Shown here: piece after piece, positions 36,501 through 46,601 of the stretch | Layout of the letters: each line of letters begins with the position of its first letter | Numbering within the stretch: position 1 is the stretch's first letter | Source: Dendrolimus kikuchii | Lineage: Eukaryota; Arthropoda; Insecta; Lepidoptera; Lasiocampidae | Length of the DNA stretch: 64,000 nucleotides | Assembly (NCBI GenBank): GCA_019925095.2 | Contig: CM034389.1 | Span: 14,701,435 to 14,765,434, forward strand | Reading direction: 5' to 3' | Translations under genes and position numbers: made by a program | Notes under the pieces: generated by a model | Told to the model about the DNA's origin: nothing | Database searches by the model: none | Seen by the model: the letters and a program-made list of their open reading frames with translations, nothing else

Positions 36501-39500
36501 GGGAGCTGGCGTGAAGTTATGTATGTATATGTATGTATGTAATATTATAAAGAGGTAAAGTTTATGACGTCGTAGGGGGTAATCTCCGAAACTACTAAAC
36601 CGATTTAAAAAAATATTTCACTGTTGGCAAGCTACACTATCCCCGGTTGGCATAGGCTATATTATATTTTCAATAAAATTAGGGATTCTTACTAAAATTC
36701 CAATAGTGTAACCCAAGGTGTAAAAAAATACCTAAAAAATCGCGTACGCTGCGAAAACTATTGATGATAGAATAAAATTTATGTTCTACGACTTTGCAGA
36801 GCTCATCATTATTTACAAAAAGTCTCGCGACAGTATATGTCAAGCTATTATAGTTATACCACAATAAGTGTTCTTCTATGTTAAAAATTTAATTAAAACG
36901 CCGCCGCTGGAAAAGGCTCTTTATTTGTATCTTGGTATTCATCCTTACCAAAATAAATAACTTCATATTCAAGACTGCTTCAATACCTTTATATAACTTT
37001 GAATTAAATTCGGACATTCCATTCGAAAGATATCACGAGTTTAAAAAATTAAAATCGGCTAGATATGCTTATGCAATGTAGACGTCACTGGGCTACTGGT
37101 AATACGGGAGAAATATTTCGAATTCGCTTAATAGGTAATTAAACTCAAAAAAAACAAAGAGGTAAAGTGTGTGAGTTTGTGACGTTGTAAGGGGTTATCT
37201 CTGGATCTACTAAACCGATTTTCAAAATTCTTTCACCAGTGGAAAGCTACATTATTCCTGAATGACATAGGGTATATTTGATTGTGATTAATAAAAGTAT
37301 TTTTGAATTTTTTCTGATGTCCAGCGAAGTGGGCACGGGTCAGCTAAGGATAATGATATAAAGGAACCAACTATCAATAATTATTTTACTTACTTCAGGT
37401 GACTTCTTTTTGATGTCTTTCTTTTCTTCAGGTACTTCCTCTTTTTCATCAGCATCCCAGTCTTCTTCGGTAGATGATGCTTCATCTTTAGATTTGATTG
37501 AGCTGTGTTTTATAATCATGTTATAATTTATTATAATGCTACAAATAATTATGATAATTAAGTAAGAATAAACATAATAACATATACGAAAAAAATATGG
37601 TTTTATGTCAGTATCTCCTGTAATAAATTTAGGACTTCTATAATTATCTATATGCCATGACTTTTTTTTAAATCTTCTTTTTGTTTATTTAACAACAAAA
37701 TCCACCATCTATTGATTGATATATAAGTGTCACCACAATATCTTGTTCCTGAACATGTACTATGCAAATTCATTTTTCATTTAATCAACATATCTGTATG
37801 TATATCTTTTCTATAGTCCCATCAATGACAGAGGTTTGTCAACTAATTATCCGTGTGCCTGTCTTTTTATACTTTATAGTCATGTAGAAAGGATAAGGTG
37901 TGTATTCAAAATGTAAAATTACCTTCGCCCCTTGATAGATTTGTAGGCGCGGGTGTACCCCAGCGATCTTTCAGTGAATCGCCTAGAGGAGAAGGAGGGT
38001 CGCGAGCGCGGCGCGCCGCGGAAGGAGGCGCGCGAGCGCATCGTGCGCCCGCGGAAGGAGCGGCGCGGGGCGCGCGGGCGGGTGGCCGCGCGGCTCTCGC
38101 GCAACTCGCGCGGCGGCCCCATGCTCGCCTTGCGGTAACTATCACGGGCGGGCGATCGCCTCCTCTCCTCGCCCCCGAATGATCTCCGCTCACCGCTGTA
38201 ACTCTCTTGTCTAGTGGCGTATGATCCGCCGTAATGGCCACCATCGTGGCTTCGTCTATCGCTTGACCCCTGTACATAACTCTCTATGGTTCTTTCGTCC
38301 AGCTTTTCGGGCGAACAATACCAATATTTGTTTATTAATCATTAAACGTGAAATTATAATTTCTTCTTCTTGGGCTGGCATTAATGTAAATAATAGTATC
38401 TATTTATTTAAAAATAAAATCCTTGTTAGCGTAACAAATTACTGAAGCAAGTTTAAAGGGATGTGTGTAATTCTGATACAAACTAACTATATTTAGTGCA
38501 ACATATTAATGCACATTTGATCATTTGGGAAACATGTCTGTGCATTTTGATATAAAATTCATCCACACTTCAGTTTAAATTAAATGCAGGTTTTAATCAA
38601 TTTGATGTTACATCATTCCACTTTAATATAACATTTATTCTGACACTAAAAAGGAGTATCATCCTCATGCTGTCTCGTAAATATATTATGGGTTATAAGT
38701 TAATTTGATTGAACCCTCATTAAAATGCTTTTTTAATAAAAATCTGCATTTGAAATGGTTTTGGCCCTCTCCAATTTAACAGTTGTAACATCAAAATGGG
38801 TTTCAAATAATACTTCTGTCACTGATAATCTTCTTTAATATAAGAAGTAATTGTTAATATCTTTATTTTGCTATTATAATTCCTAATCCAGGAACAATTC
38901 AATATAAATCATCAGTTCTAAGAGTAGGAAACCAAAAGGAGCACCATCATCATTTTATCGAGTTTCTGCCCAATTATTTTGCATTGGTTAGATTTGAGTT
39001 ACATTACCATTCTGTTCTACTCATGTAAACGCACTTTTTTACCTGACATCTTGTTACTATGAACTTATATTTTATAGTCCTTTTATCTTTTCTTTCCTTC
39101 ACTTCTGGTACAATACAACCATATTTATGTTTGTCTCATGTGCACATTTCATTACTCACATGGATTAGGTACAGCATTATTCTTGTAAAGTTTACATGTT
39201 TAAACAACTGATATTGAAATCATTCCATACCATCTGTAATAATTATTATTAAGTTTTCCAGTATTTTCACATTTAACACTTACCTCCATCCTCATCCTTT
39301 TGCGTTCTGGTGATCCTGACCGCCCATATTCACGATTCGAATAAGATGCTGAGCTTTCCTGCAATAGAAGAAATAATGAGCCAATATGTTACCATGGTTG
39401 TACTTCAAGCTCAGAAGATTAATAAGGTTATTATTAGTTGTTATTATTGCATTTGAAAGTCTATATTGTGATGGGTATGCATAGCGGAATTTCTTCTCCT

Positions 39501-39729
39501 TACGAAAACAGTGTGCAGTTTTTGTCTTAACAATAGCATAGAATATTCTTTATATAAAGGCTATGTTCCACAAGTCTCACAGCGACCGCGATTTTTCCCG
39601 TTCCACTTGCTTGCAAGCGTTGCAAACAAACTCTAGTGGAACGGATTATTGAGTGTTGATATCATTAACGACGATATACACAAATGTCACAGGTTGATTA
39701 GAAAATGGCGCCTTTTTCAATGTCAAGAT

Positions 39730-39812
<83 letters not shown>

Positions 39813-42439
39813 ATAGATGGAGAGAATTAATGCTCCGTGGTCAACGAACACTTCGATCCACCTCAAACATGGGTCGTTGTGGGCGCTGTGTGATCGAAAA
39901 TAATGACGTCACTAGTGACGTTTTGGCCACTACCGTGGTCACCATGTGAAACGGCAGACGCAGTATTTTCGGCGTTGTGAGATATAGATAGAGATATAGG
40001 GCCAGACGAATTATTATATAACGGGAATACTTGTTGGACAAGGATAGACATATGGTAGAACTAGCTGCGCCCCGCGGTTTCGCCCGCGTGGTGATGGAAA
40101 ATCGTTATATTTTGGATAATTCACACCATATCTTTATAAATTATAGGCTATGTGTTATTTTGATGTGTAAGCTATATTATTGTAAAGTTTCATCAAAATC
40201 GATTCAGTAGTTTTTGCGTGAAAAAGTAAAAAACATATATCCATACATTGTTACAAACTTTCGCGTTTATAATATAAGTAGGAAGTAGGATAGTAGGATG
40301 ACGTAATAGGGTTCTTTCTAGAATGTCGACCGGATATTTAAGCGCGATAATCTGCGCACGGAGCCAATCTCGCAGTAGGAGCGGGAATTGCACGGACTAC
40401 CGAAGCGAAAGGAGCTAAGGTGGGGAATTTGGGACACGAGAGGTAGAGAACGATCCAGCTCTTTTTTTATTGCAGGAGTTCAGCAGACAGGCAGACGGCC
40501 CACTTGATGGATAGCGGTTACCATCGCCTATTGACATTTAAAACACCAAAGGTGCTACAAATGCGCTGCTGCTCTCTTAAGGGAGACTGGAACCTGGTCA
40601 CTAATGCCGGAACACAACTCAAGGTTGTTCTGGCGACATACTTTAGACCAGGGGTGGTAGCCATCCAGTCTGGCAAATGCCCTACCACCTGGCTGTGGGT
40701 TAATTTGTCGTCTCTTACGACAGGCCGCCCGGCCGCAGGAATTGAATTCTTTCTCCGTTCTTGCACGGATAAAAAGCTGAGGCGAAGGAGAGCGTTGTAG
40801 GCAGGTACTGATCTACGCGGTGGTGCTGCAGTGAGTCGTCGGCGGTTCGACGCGCAGGTGAAGAGGACCGTGTTAAGAATTTCGGAAGTGACTCGTTGGA
40901 AGCGGTGGAGTGGCCACGCGCGAAGGTGGAGTCGCGTATGCCAAAGAAGAAGACTCGTCGTAGTGGAAGCATTGTAGGAAGAATGCATTAGAGTTAATCA
41001 ATGTACACCGGATAAGGATAAAGAAGCCTACAAGTTGGTTTGTGTTATCGGTAGATTCGGGACTATCGTCAAGTGTAGTTTTATCGTGGACTTGGACAAC
41101 ATGTTGGACTGACTGTTCAGTGTTAGTCATCGTCGCATTGGCTTAATACAGGCATATATATTCTCTTCAATTGGTGTTTCCTTTCAATCCTGGTCCCTAC
41201 AGCACGTAACAATATTACATAATATATATTACAACATTCTGAACATGCCGTGTCAATGCATTGAAGCTATTTTAAAAAAACAACTAGAACACTATGAATG
41301 TTTTAGATTTCTTGCCTGTTTATTCGGAATTCACATAAAAACTACTACCTGTGCACAGAAAGTTTGCAGACAGCCTCATAATGTCACGCGGCAATGGTCA
41401 GTAGGGTTGACAAAAAAGGTTACATAAATAGTTGTTGCAATAAATTTATTATTTTAATTTTTTATTGTATATATTTTACATAAGTATATACAATAATAGT
41501 AATAAGTAGCCATCGGCAAACCTGCGCGCGGCTTATACTGGGCCGATTTTACTGCGGTTTTCGCTGGTCAATAGCTAATTCTTAGACTTAAAATCTGCAT
41601 TACTGTTTATATCACGAAACCCGCAGGATTTATTTTTTAATATTTAAAATAGCCAAATTGAAAAAAATATTCGAATTCGAACGCGATTTTTTCACTGATC
41701 GATAGCAAATTTTATGGAATAAATTATGTGATACTGTTTATTCCAGGAATCCCGCGCGAATTTTTCCGGGTGCGGTTTGAAGTTGTTCGGATGCATAAAA
41801 ATTAGCTTTTTCTATCTAACACAGTTTCCACTAAAACAATAACATAAATATGTCAGGAGCCTAAAATGTATTTGTATGGTCACATAATATAATGTCCTAA
41901 ACTGCAACTGTCAAATATAGGAATATACCTATTTCTCTCTTAATTTGTTTTAAAATAATCTTAACATCCGTAAACTTAAAACTGGTATTCAGTTACTTTG
42001 TGATCAAATGTTTAGAAAGAACATAGCTCATACAGTAATCGAAACCTTATGACTAGTGTTAATAAAACTCAAGCTTTGCATAGTCTTGGAGATAAAAAAA
42101 AGATTAAAAAGTTTAACTTTACTTTAATATATTGTGAATTTCAAGAATTCTTTTCAATGACTATAATCAAGCAAAGATATACATATAGTTAAAACTCACT
42201 GATCTATATTTTTTATAGGAATCATCAACTCGGTCGCGGTTTGAATTATATCTATTTGAACCACTATTAGTGTAGCGAGAATCATTATTGTATGAAGAGT
42301 AACTGCCTCTTCCTCCACGGCCCTCATAAGATCCACGGCTACTGTTGCCTCTATAGGAACCTCTGTAGTTGCTTCCGCGGCCTCCACTGTAACTGCCTCG
42401 GCCGCCATAGCTCCCATAACCTCTGCCTCGTGACGACAT
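22251..42439 (-). CDS. Pep: Zinc finger protein on ecdysone puffs (Pep), complete, 11 coding exons
   Basis: Exons (minus): 42439-42200, 39358-39284, 38281-37923, 37502-37394, 33970-33818, 33318-32989, 30109-29992, 29410-29307, 25601-25271, 23056-22948, 22371-22251. They join in frame to 682 residues plus TAG; fly Pep is of similar size. Residues 1-80 are Gly/Ser/Tyr/Arg-rich with RGG-like repeats. Residues 106-225 are Arg/Ser-rich. Three zinc fingers follow with U1/matrin-like spacing (C301-C304-H317-H323, C367-C370-H381-H387, C398-C401-H414-H420). DVDLDNFMTLDSVGDVDG is the conserved acidic block, and a fourth finger is C500-C503-H524-H530. The C-terminus is acidic. Finger 1 spans an exon junction. 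Pep binds single-stranded nucleic acid and associates with hnRNP at active loci such as ecdysone puffs. All junctions are GT-AG; only the 32989 donor (AAG|GTTCAA) is weak, and reading through it meets a stop two codons later. Introns are rich in transposons. Confidence 0.92.
23665..24190 (+). repeat. CCCGGGAATCCC dispersed repeat, full copy
   Basis: The most complete copy: head GAAGCTATTTAAAAC then GGAATAGACTATATAAACGA, body with TCCCGGGAATCCCGCGGG, and end GCGTGGACGTAGTCGCGGGC. It lies in the Pep intron between 22948-23056 and 25271-25601. Confidence 0.75.
24204..24251. repeat. Perfect 16-bp hairpin
   Basis: Arms 24204-24219 and 24236-24251 are exact reverse complements; the 16-nt loop itself contains CAAT-GCT-ATTG. 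It begins 14 bp after the end of the preceding dispersed repeat. Confidence 0.9.
24517..24592. repeat. (TA)38 microsatellite
   Basis: Uninterrupted TA dinucleotides in a Pep intron. Confidence 0.98.
25070..25202 (-). mobile_element. (TATG)-tailed LINE 3' stub with 16-bp target duplication
   Basis: On the minus strand it matches the end of the LINE at 14466-15150 (GCAAGTGAGGTGTGTAAGAA ... GAAGTTATGTATGTATG). It is flanked by TTAAGAAGAATAAATA at 25054-25069 and 25203-25218. It is a severely 5'-truncated retrotransposition event next to the Pep exon at 25271. Confidence 0.9.
25893..26225 (+). repeat. CTAGCTGTT dispersed repeat with internal deletion
   Basis: The head CCCTAGCTGTTACCCGGGAT parallels 56952. 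From 25995 it matches 57327-57560 (TAGTCTAAGTTACT, AGCCGTTTCAGA, TATACTTTCATATGCA). Confidence 0.6.
26475..26941 (-). mobile_element. Harbinger-type MITE retaining a transposase N-terminus
   Basis: Terminal inverted repeats share CCGGCCATACACGG, with TTA duplicated on both sides (26472-26474, 26942-26944), the 3-bp target of PIF/Harbinger. A minus-strand frame at 26783 starts MDFEEEALLLLLLIRRRRWR, the Leu-then-Arg-rich beginning typical of Harbinger transposases, and then degenerates. It is probably an internal-deletion derivative of an autonomous element. Confidence 0.75.
27458..27554 (+). mobile_element. 97-bp LINE 3' stub with 15-bp target duplication
   Basis: It matches the last 90 bp of the (TATG)-tailed LINE and ends TATGTATGTATGTA. 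It is flanked by perfect GAAATGAAAAATTGA at 27443-27457 and 27555-27569. The target region (27320-27440, 27570-27860) contains short open stretches such as DSRENCFPGTKSVVLLKQLQ but no gene I can name. Confidence 0.92.
28040..28262 (-). repeat. tRNA-derived SINE (different family)
   Basis: On the minus strand the head reads TTGAGCTAGCTAAGAG followed by GCTCCGGGTTCGATTCTTGG, recognisable A- and B-box-like parts. The body ends in GCCTCAGAGTAGTCTGTTGT and CTTGCTTAATTTG. A tRNA-less relative is at 21060-21200. Confidence 0.65.
28740..29150 (+). repeat. Dispersed repeat (ATGAAACGAAAAAA family)
   Basis: It shares AAAAAGAGATAAACACATAA with 56990-57320 (+) and with the reverse complement of 45345-45700. 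It lies just upstream of the Pep exon at 29307. Confidence 0.6.
29630..29900 (-). repeat. tRNA-derived SINE (copy 2)
   Basis: Minus-strand head with GCGAGTTCGAATCCTGGCCG and body GCCTTGGACAAGTGTGATAG. Same family as 1-290. Confidence 0.65.
30400..32540 (+). pseudogene. Heavily decayed Jockey-clade LINE in a Pep intron
   Basis: Frame-shifting fragments are recognisable. A gag-like basic N-terminus (30406-30594) is followed near 31220-31380 by RPIRVITKKL and later FGSKNINKA, the Jockey ORF1 pattern. Around 31680-31760 lies LIHENRKLRKKWQQTRYPPD with KTLGE, the linker before RT. At 32030-32340 come DPIFGPTSQEENKLVTP, then LVKPPHEASSYKPISLLPIM, the RT fingers (usually KPGKPPHEASSYRPISLLP). Stops and indels occur every few dozen codons. 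It is inserted between Pep exons 29992-30109 and 32989-33318, sense orientation being opposite to Pep. Confidence 0.75.
33366..33475 (+). mobile_element. Penelope-like terminal repeat with hammerhead-like motif
   Basis: At 33370-33412: TTCCGTGATCA, a hairpin GGCTGTT...GCGGCC, GAAAC, GTT, GGAA, then the same tail as at 10070-10130 (AAATAAAATTACCGCACTCA, AAACCGTCAAAACATAGTTT). The core GTGATCA and GAAAC are intact; the cleavage triplet is GUU instead of GUC. It lies in a Pep intron, about 50 bp upstream of the exon at 33318 in transcript sense. Confidence 0.6.
33729..33790 (-). repeat. 29-bp-arm hairpin near a Pep 5' splice site
   Basis: Arms 33729-33757 and 33762-33790 pair with few mismatches around a CACA loop. 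On the Pep transcript strand it starts 27 nt after the donor of the exon ending at 33818. It may be a tiny palindromic transposon remnant, or a structured intronic element. Confidence 0.85.
34735..35860. mobile_element. About 1.1-kb fold-back (long inverted repeat) element
   Basis: The left half (34735-35145) is the reverse complement of the right half (35326-35860). Matching pairs include CTGTCTGTCTGTT with the right-end AACAGACAGACAGAC block, TTTTGGCTGAAATTCGGTAT with ATACCGAATTTCAGCCAAAT, and TAGGACGGTTTGAAATAGAG with the inner right arm near 35335. The loop (about 35146-35325) is homologous to 8560-8660. No coding frame is present. It lies in the Pep intron between 33970 and 37394. Confidence 0.85.
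35948..36275 (+). repeat. TTTTTATTGCAGGAG repeat, copy 4 (full length)
   Basis: A full copy through GACAGGCCGCCCGGCCGCAG to CTGCACGGATAAAAAGC. It lies directly beside the fold-back element. Confidence 0.8.
36423..36540 (+). mobile_element. (TATG)-tailed LINE 3' stub
   Basis: ATGAATGTCAAAGAAGCAAG through GTGAAGTTATGTATGTATAT, same family as 14466-15150. TAATATTATAAA precedes and follows the region, a likely target duplication with some extra 5' bases. Further on, 36550-36690 and 37155-37350 are two direct copies of another repeat (AAAGAGGTAAAGT ... TACTAAACCGATTT). Confidence 0.8.
39735..39810. repeat. (GA)38 microsatellite
   Basis: Uninterrupted GA dinucleotides in the Pep intron upstream of exon 39284-39358. 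The Pep-intron stretches 37600-37900, 38460-39270 and 39370-39730 show nothing recognisable. Confidence 0.97.
40060..40290 (+). repeat. CTAGCTGCGCCCCGCGGTTT dispersed repeat
   Basis: The typical head (CTAGCTGCGCCCCGCGGTTT) and end (AACTTTCGCGTTTATAATAT) of a common arthropod interspersed repeat. No coding potential. Confidence 0.55.
40299..41211 (+). mobile_element. Probable solo LTR, interrupted by a GCAGGAG repeat
   Basis: It begins TGACGTAATAGGG and ends CAGCACGTAACA, the TG...CA form of LTRs. A TATA-like GGATATTTAAGCGCG near 40335 and a C/T-rich end support LTR over other repeats. Without the inserted 40462-40785 repeat it is about 590 bp. No flanking duplication, internal domain or second LTR is seen; orientation is uncertain. 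Confidence 0.4.
40462..40785 (+). repeat. TTTTTATTGCAGGAG repeat, copy 5 (full length)
   Basis: Full copy ending CTTGCACGGATAAAAAGC. It is flanked by AGCT on both sides, of which the right one is part of the repeat end. It is nested in the probable LTR. Confidence 0.8.
41215..41815 (+). repeat. CCCGGGAATCCC dispersed repeat
   Basis: Head GAAGCTATTTTAAAA, later CACTGATCGATAGCAAATTT and GGATGCATAAAAATTAGC. It has extra sequence near 41350-41520. Confidence 0.65.
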
Positions 42440-42544
42440 CTATCAAATATTACCATATAAAATAAATAATTATATATAAATAAGTAGTGACATAAAAAAA
42501 GTAGTATTACAAGGTTTGATTTTAAATCAATAATAAAAAATTAA

Positions 42545-43391
42545 CATAGCTGGGCACCGTTAATCAAATAGTTAACTTCGTTAATCGCTAATCCATTACT
42601 GAAAATGTAAACTTCATTAAAAGTTAAAACATTGCATTCCAGAAAATTTAACGCAAGTTAACGTTAATCGTTAATCCGTTAACACGTGATAAAAATTGCA
42701 TCTTCCTATAAGAACTGTTGGTTCTGGAAGTTAACAGGTTAGAAACAAAAAAATAAGACAGGTATAATTATTAGTGTTTAATATACGCATGTTGAGAAAC
42801 AATGTTTTTTCATTCATTTGGATTAAGGTTTAGAATTTATTTTATTAAGATAAGACTAGTTGCGTTCTGGACGAAACACTAATTACACGAACTAATTTTA
42901 AGATGATTTCATAGTAATATAAGGACCAAATGCTATTTAGTCAAATTGCTACATAGACCACTTACATTTTAGACGAAACGATACTAACCCCCAATTTATC
43001 TGTCAATTTAGTCATCTGGCATAATATGAATATTCCCCTTCATGAACATTAATATGTTGAAGTTCTTGTCTGACAGCGAGGCTCGTTTCGGCTGTAGTAT
43101 AATCCTTGCCCATAGAGAAAAGACGTTCAATTGCAATGCTTGAGGGTATAGCAGTATTATATTTAATAAACAGATTTGCGAATATCTGTTCTTGCGTGGT
43201 TCTGACTTTGGGCTTTGCTTTTTAAAGACTTGTTGCTGGATTAACGACTAACAGACTTTGGAAAATTTAACGGAAGTTAACGAGTCCGTTAACATATTTT
43301 TAAGTTTACTTAAAGTTAATCCGTTAGGAACTCGAAATGTTAACTTCGTTAATTAACGATTAACAGATAAACGAGTTAATGCCCAGCTATG
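42545..43391 (-). mobile_element. hAT transposon, internally deleted
   Basis: Both ends carry the 12-bp inverted repeat CATAGCTGGGCA, continuing imperfectly. The 8-bp flanks AAAATTAA and AAAATAAA (one mismatch) fit a hAT target duplication. The subterminal regions are rich in GTTAAC/TTAACG repeats. The interior keeps a piece of transposase. It lies immediately upstream of the Pep start codon (about 105 bp). Confidence 0.8.
43023..43220 (-). pseudogene. hAT transposase C-terminal dimerisation domain
   Basis: Minus-strand frame: KAKPKVRTTQEQIFANLFIK, then NTAIPSSIAIERLFSMGKDY and LAVRQELQHINVHEG. This is the hAT C-terminal dimerisation motif (the usual form has ...SSA-SER-FS-...). The rest of the transposase is deleted. 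From 43400 to 44760 nothing is recognisable. Confidence 0.75.
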
Positions 43392-44769
43392 AAAATAAAT
43401 ATATGAAAGTGGTTATAGTTCCATATTCACCATCATGGGAATAAAGCAATTATAATGAAACTAGGTTTATAAGCAGAATTTCAAAGAAGACATTAACTGA
43501 GCCATCAATTTCTAGATGATATTTTAATGATGCTATTCTTCATTTTTACATATTACACTTACAATCATATAAACAATAAAGTATGATTATTAAGATGGAT
43601 AACGATTTAAACATATTTTGTGTTGTTATGAGTTTTATGAGCAATTTTATTTATTGCATTAAATAGTAGATAAAACCGTCAAGAAAACAAAAAAAAAAAT
43701 AAGAGATGTGTTTGGGTTAAATCATGGGTAGCAAGGATATCAGAGAAAGGGAAAATCCAAAGATTGATTCTTAGATTGAACAATAAATAGTCTTACAAAC
43801 TATACAAGATTCCAGTCAAAATTTTTACATTTTGACATCAATTTTGAGGCTAGATGGATGATATTTGTATGCTTGCTGTCAAATAGGGTCTTTAACTATG
43901 ATCATAGACAATATGAATCACATATATGTAGGTTCTTCATATAAAAATATCTCGTACTTCTCTAATCATATTTCTATGATAGTCTAATAAGGCTCTAAGA
44001 ATGCACTATGATTTATTGATACTACCAGACTCATCCTTTCACAGAGCTGTGTCCAGTAATGATAAATTATAGTGCAAGCTTAAGCTAAGAGGCTTATGCT
44101 AGCAATACTTACCGAGTATATATAGGCTGGTCATGGGAACTTAGGACATTACACACACTACACTAGCACATAGCAGATTGTGGTAAGAAGTAGAAACTAT
44201 GAGGCTAAAAGTGAAAAACTGACCACTGGTGAAAATAAATTGTTAAAAATCAAAGAGAATGAAGCTAGTGTATGAAAATCAGATTTATATCTGTTAAGTT
44301 CATTCTGTCTGTAACCTCTAATGACTGGTTCCTATATTTTACTATACTATTATACTCTTGCCTTACCATTGGTGGAATTTTGACATTACTTATATAGAGC
44401 TTATAATGAATAGTCAGTAAAATATAGGAACCAGGCCTATAAGATAGAAGTAAAGTGTGTTGTTTACAATGGTGCTAGAGTAGCAGACTAAACAATGCCT
44501 TCTAACAGAAATTTATAACAGAGAATGTCCTCCTTACCTCAATACTCCATATAACATCAGGAAATGGAGTAGCTTTTATGACATAGGTACTGTTAACTTA
44601 CAATAGATGCAAATTTTAGAGCAAACAAAAGCTTTATATACTAATATTGTAACTGTTTTCCTTGATAGTTAATACTTAAATAATATAAAAATGTTATAAT
44701 ACTAGTACTTCTTTTATATAGGACTTGAATTTGAATTAAGTAGTGAACCAAGTTGATAGAATGCAGGAT

Positions 44770-45335
44770 TGAGATATAACATGTCTAGAGAGAGCATTGC
44801 TAACAAAGAACACCATAAAAATCGGCATCAAAAGTGTTTTGGGGATAACAGCTAAAAAATATTACCGTATTTTTTATAATTAAATATTTTTTTATGTAAG
44901 TGAAAAGTTTAAGATCATTATCATTAAATCGCTTTATGTATTATAATTTTAATATTATTCAAAGGTTTTATAGTTAAAAAAGTAATTAAAGTATTAACTA
45001 TAAAAGTTGTGTCTTGGAACAATCCATAGAAAATAAACTACATGCACAAATGAGTTTTAATATATGTACTAGTAATTTTAATTTACATTACAATGTCTGT
45101 AGAGATTTTTGTACTTATAAGTCTGTGTACTAATACTAATGTAATAATTCTAAAAGAACTATTCATAAAAGAAAATTATTTTTGTATTTACTCAACTAGT
45201 TGACAAATGGTTATTAGACTAGATATACCCCAAAGATTATGCCAAGCTAAAAATCAGTGAAATCAGTTGTAATAATGGACTTGGAACGATTCGATGGGTT
45301 CATACTGGCTAGTGGGCATTATGTGTAACCTAAAA
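44770..45335 (-). repeat. About 600-bp non-coding repeat, inverted copy of 19.8-20.4 kb
   Basis: The reverse complement starts GCCAGTATGAACCCATCGAA and ends in TAGCAATGCTCTCTCTAGAC ATG. See the plus-strand copy for shared blocks. Confidence 0.75.
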
Positions 45336-45344
45336 AAAATAAAA

Positions 45345-45700
45345 ATAAAGTGTGACAAGGTGAGAAGTATTCTAAATTTCGCGACGTCACATTTCATATA
45401 TATCATTATAATATATTTAAGCTTTAAAGCAAGAAATTCCAAGTATTAATGCAAAAATTCAAAAGAAAGAAGACTTTATTTTAAGAAAATGGTGAAATAA
45501 TTATGTTTACATATTATTATATAAATAGCATATTTTCCAAAACATGTCTAGCTTTATCTATAAGAGCATAGTTTAAATTATTAAATATAATGTATTGAAT
45601 CTCTTTCTCGTGCAGGCTTAGTCCTATAGATTTACATGTTTACTTTTAGTGTTGCTTTTTCGTTTCATTGAGTCACATACAACTCCCCAAATTTTGGATA
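45345..45700 (-). repeat. ATGAAACGAAAAAA-family repeat, inverted copy
   Basis: The reverse complement shares CACGAAATTTAGAAT-like and TAAATCTATAGGACTA blocks with 56990-57290. Confidence 0.6.
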
Positions 45701-45784
45701 GTAACTTCTATTTATCACCTGACAATATCAATCAATTCTCGATACATAACCTTTGATTTTTGAAAATTTAATTTCATGTTTTCA

Positions 45785-46010
45785 TAAAGAAATCATGAGA
45801 AAAGTGTGCTTGCCAAAGAAATGACATCTTATCCTTTCCTCTTTTAAAATAGTTCAGACACCTTTTAATAGCGCAGGACGGCGTAATAATTTTAATTGCG
45901 AGAGCTCTAACCACTAAAGTAGTCAAAACGACTCTTAACAGGCGTGGGGAGCGAGTGCACCAAATTTAGTGGGCTTTTTTGTGCCATTCACGTGTTATCT
46001 ACACGTTTAT
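45785..46010 (-). repeat. Paralogue of 15595-15870 (26-bp-insertion empty site)
   Basis: The reverse complement matches the 15.6-kb repeat throughout. At the place of the 26-bp insertion it reads CCACGCCTGTTAAGAGTCG with a single CCTGTTA and nothing between. Confidence 0.8.
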
Positions 46011-46061
46011 ATGATCTAAGGAACACTGCCACTTCATTCAACATGCAATAACACAAATGTG

Positions 46062-46131
46062 AGGCAAAAATAACGAGTGAACTAGTAGTAGTAGTAGAGT
46101 TCATACTAGTGTTCACTTAATATTTTTGCCT
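46062..46131. repeat. Imperfect hairpin near the Pep-ttv intergenic centre
   Basis: AGGCAAAAATAACGAGTGAA pairs with TTCACTTAATATTTTTGCCT; the loop contains a (TAG)n run. There is no evidence of transcription. Confidence 0.7.
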
Positions 46132-46601
46132 ACATTCTATGTACTCGTGTATAGGCTAAGAATGAAATTAACTGCGTTTTATATGTTAAAAATAGAATTA
46201 AATTTAGTAAAATATAAAGCAGAACTGAAGTACATAAAATGGCGACGACGCTACCGGATTCACTGAATAGGTTAGAAAGCATTTAGAACGATTGTTTAAC
46301 GTGATTTAATTAAAAAAGACATATTACATACCTATATTGCAAGTGTTCCGCTAAAATAAAATTATACCTAAATAAAGATTTATTATTGCTCACAAAATCA
46401 CCTCGAAACTCGAATTACAAGTGCACAAAATAATTCACAAAAATTATATTCATAGAAGGTAGGGAACTAGGGATGGCGAACTGAAATCGTTTAATGGAAG
46501 AATCGATTTGAAGAACTGAATAGATTCAGTGAATCGATATTACACACAGAAAATTAACATTCGATTAATCATAACGAACTCAAACGAGAGCTAATTTTAT
46601 A

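Noticed and set aside
37898..38182. Plus-strand and alternative minus-strand open frames at 37.9-38.3 kb
   Set aside because: Shadows of the Pep Arg/Ser exon; only one frame joins the neighbours with matching phases.
46235..46270. Possible YY1-type promoter motif (AAAATGGCGACGACG)
   Set aside because: A single short motif in the Pep-ttv interval without further promoter evidence.
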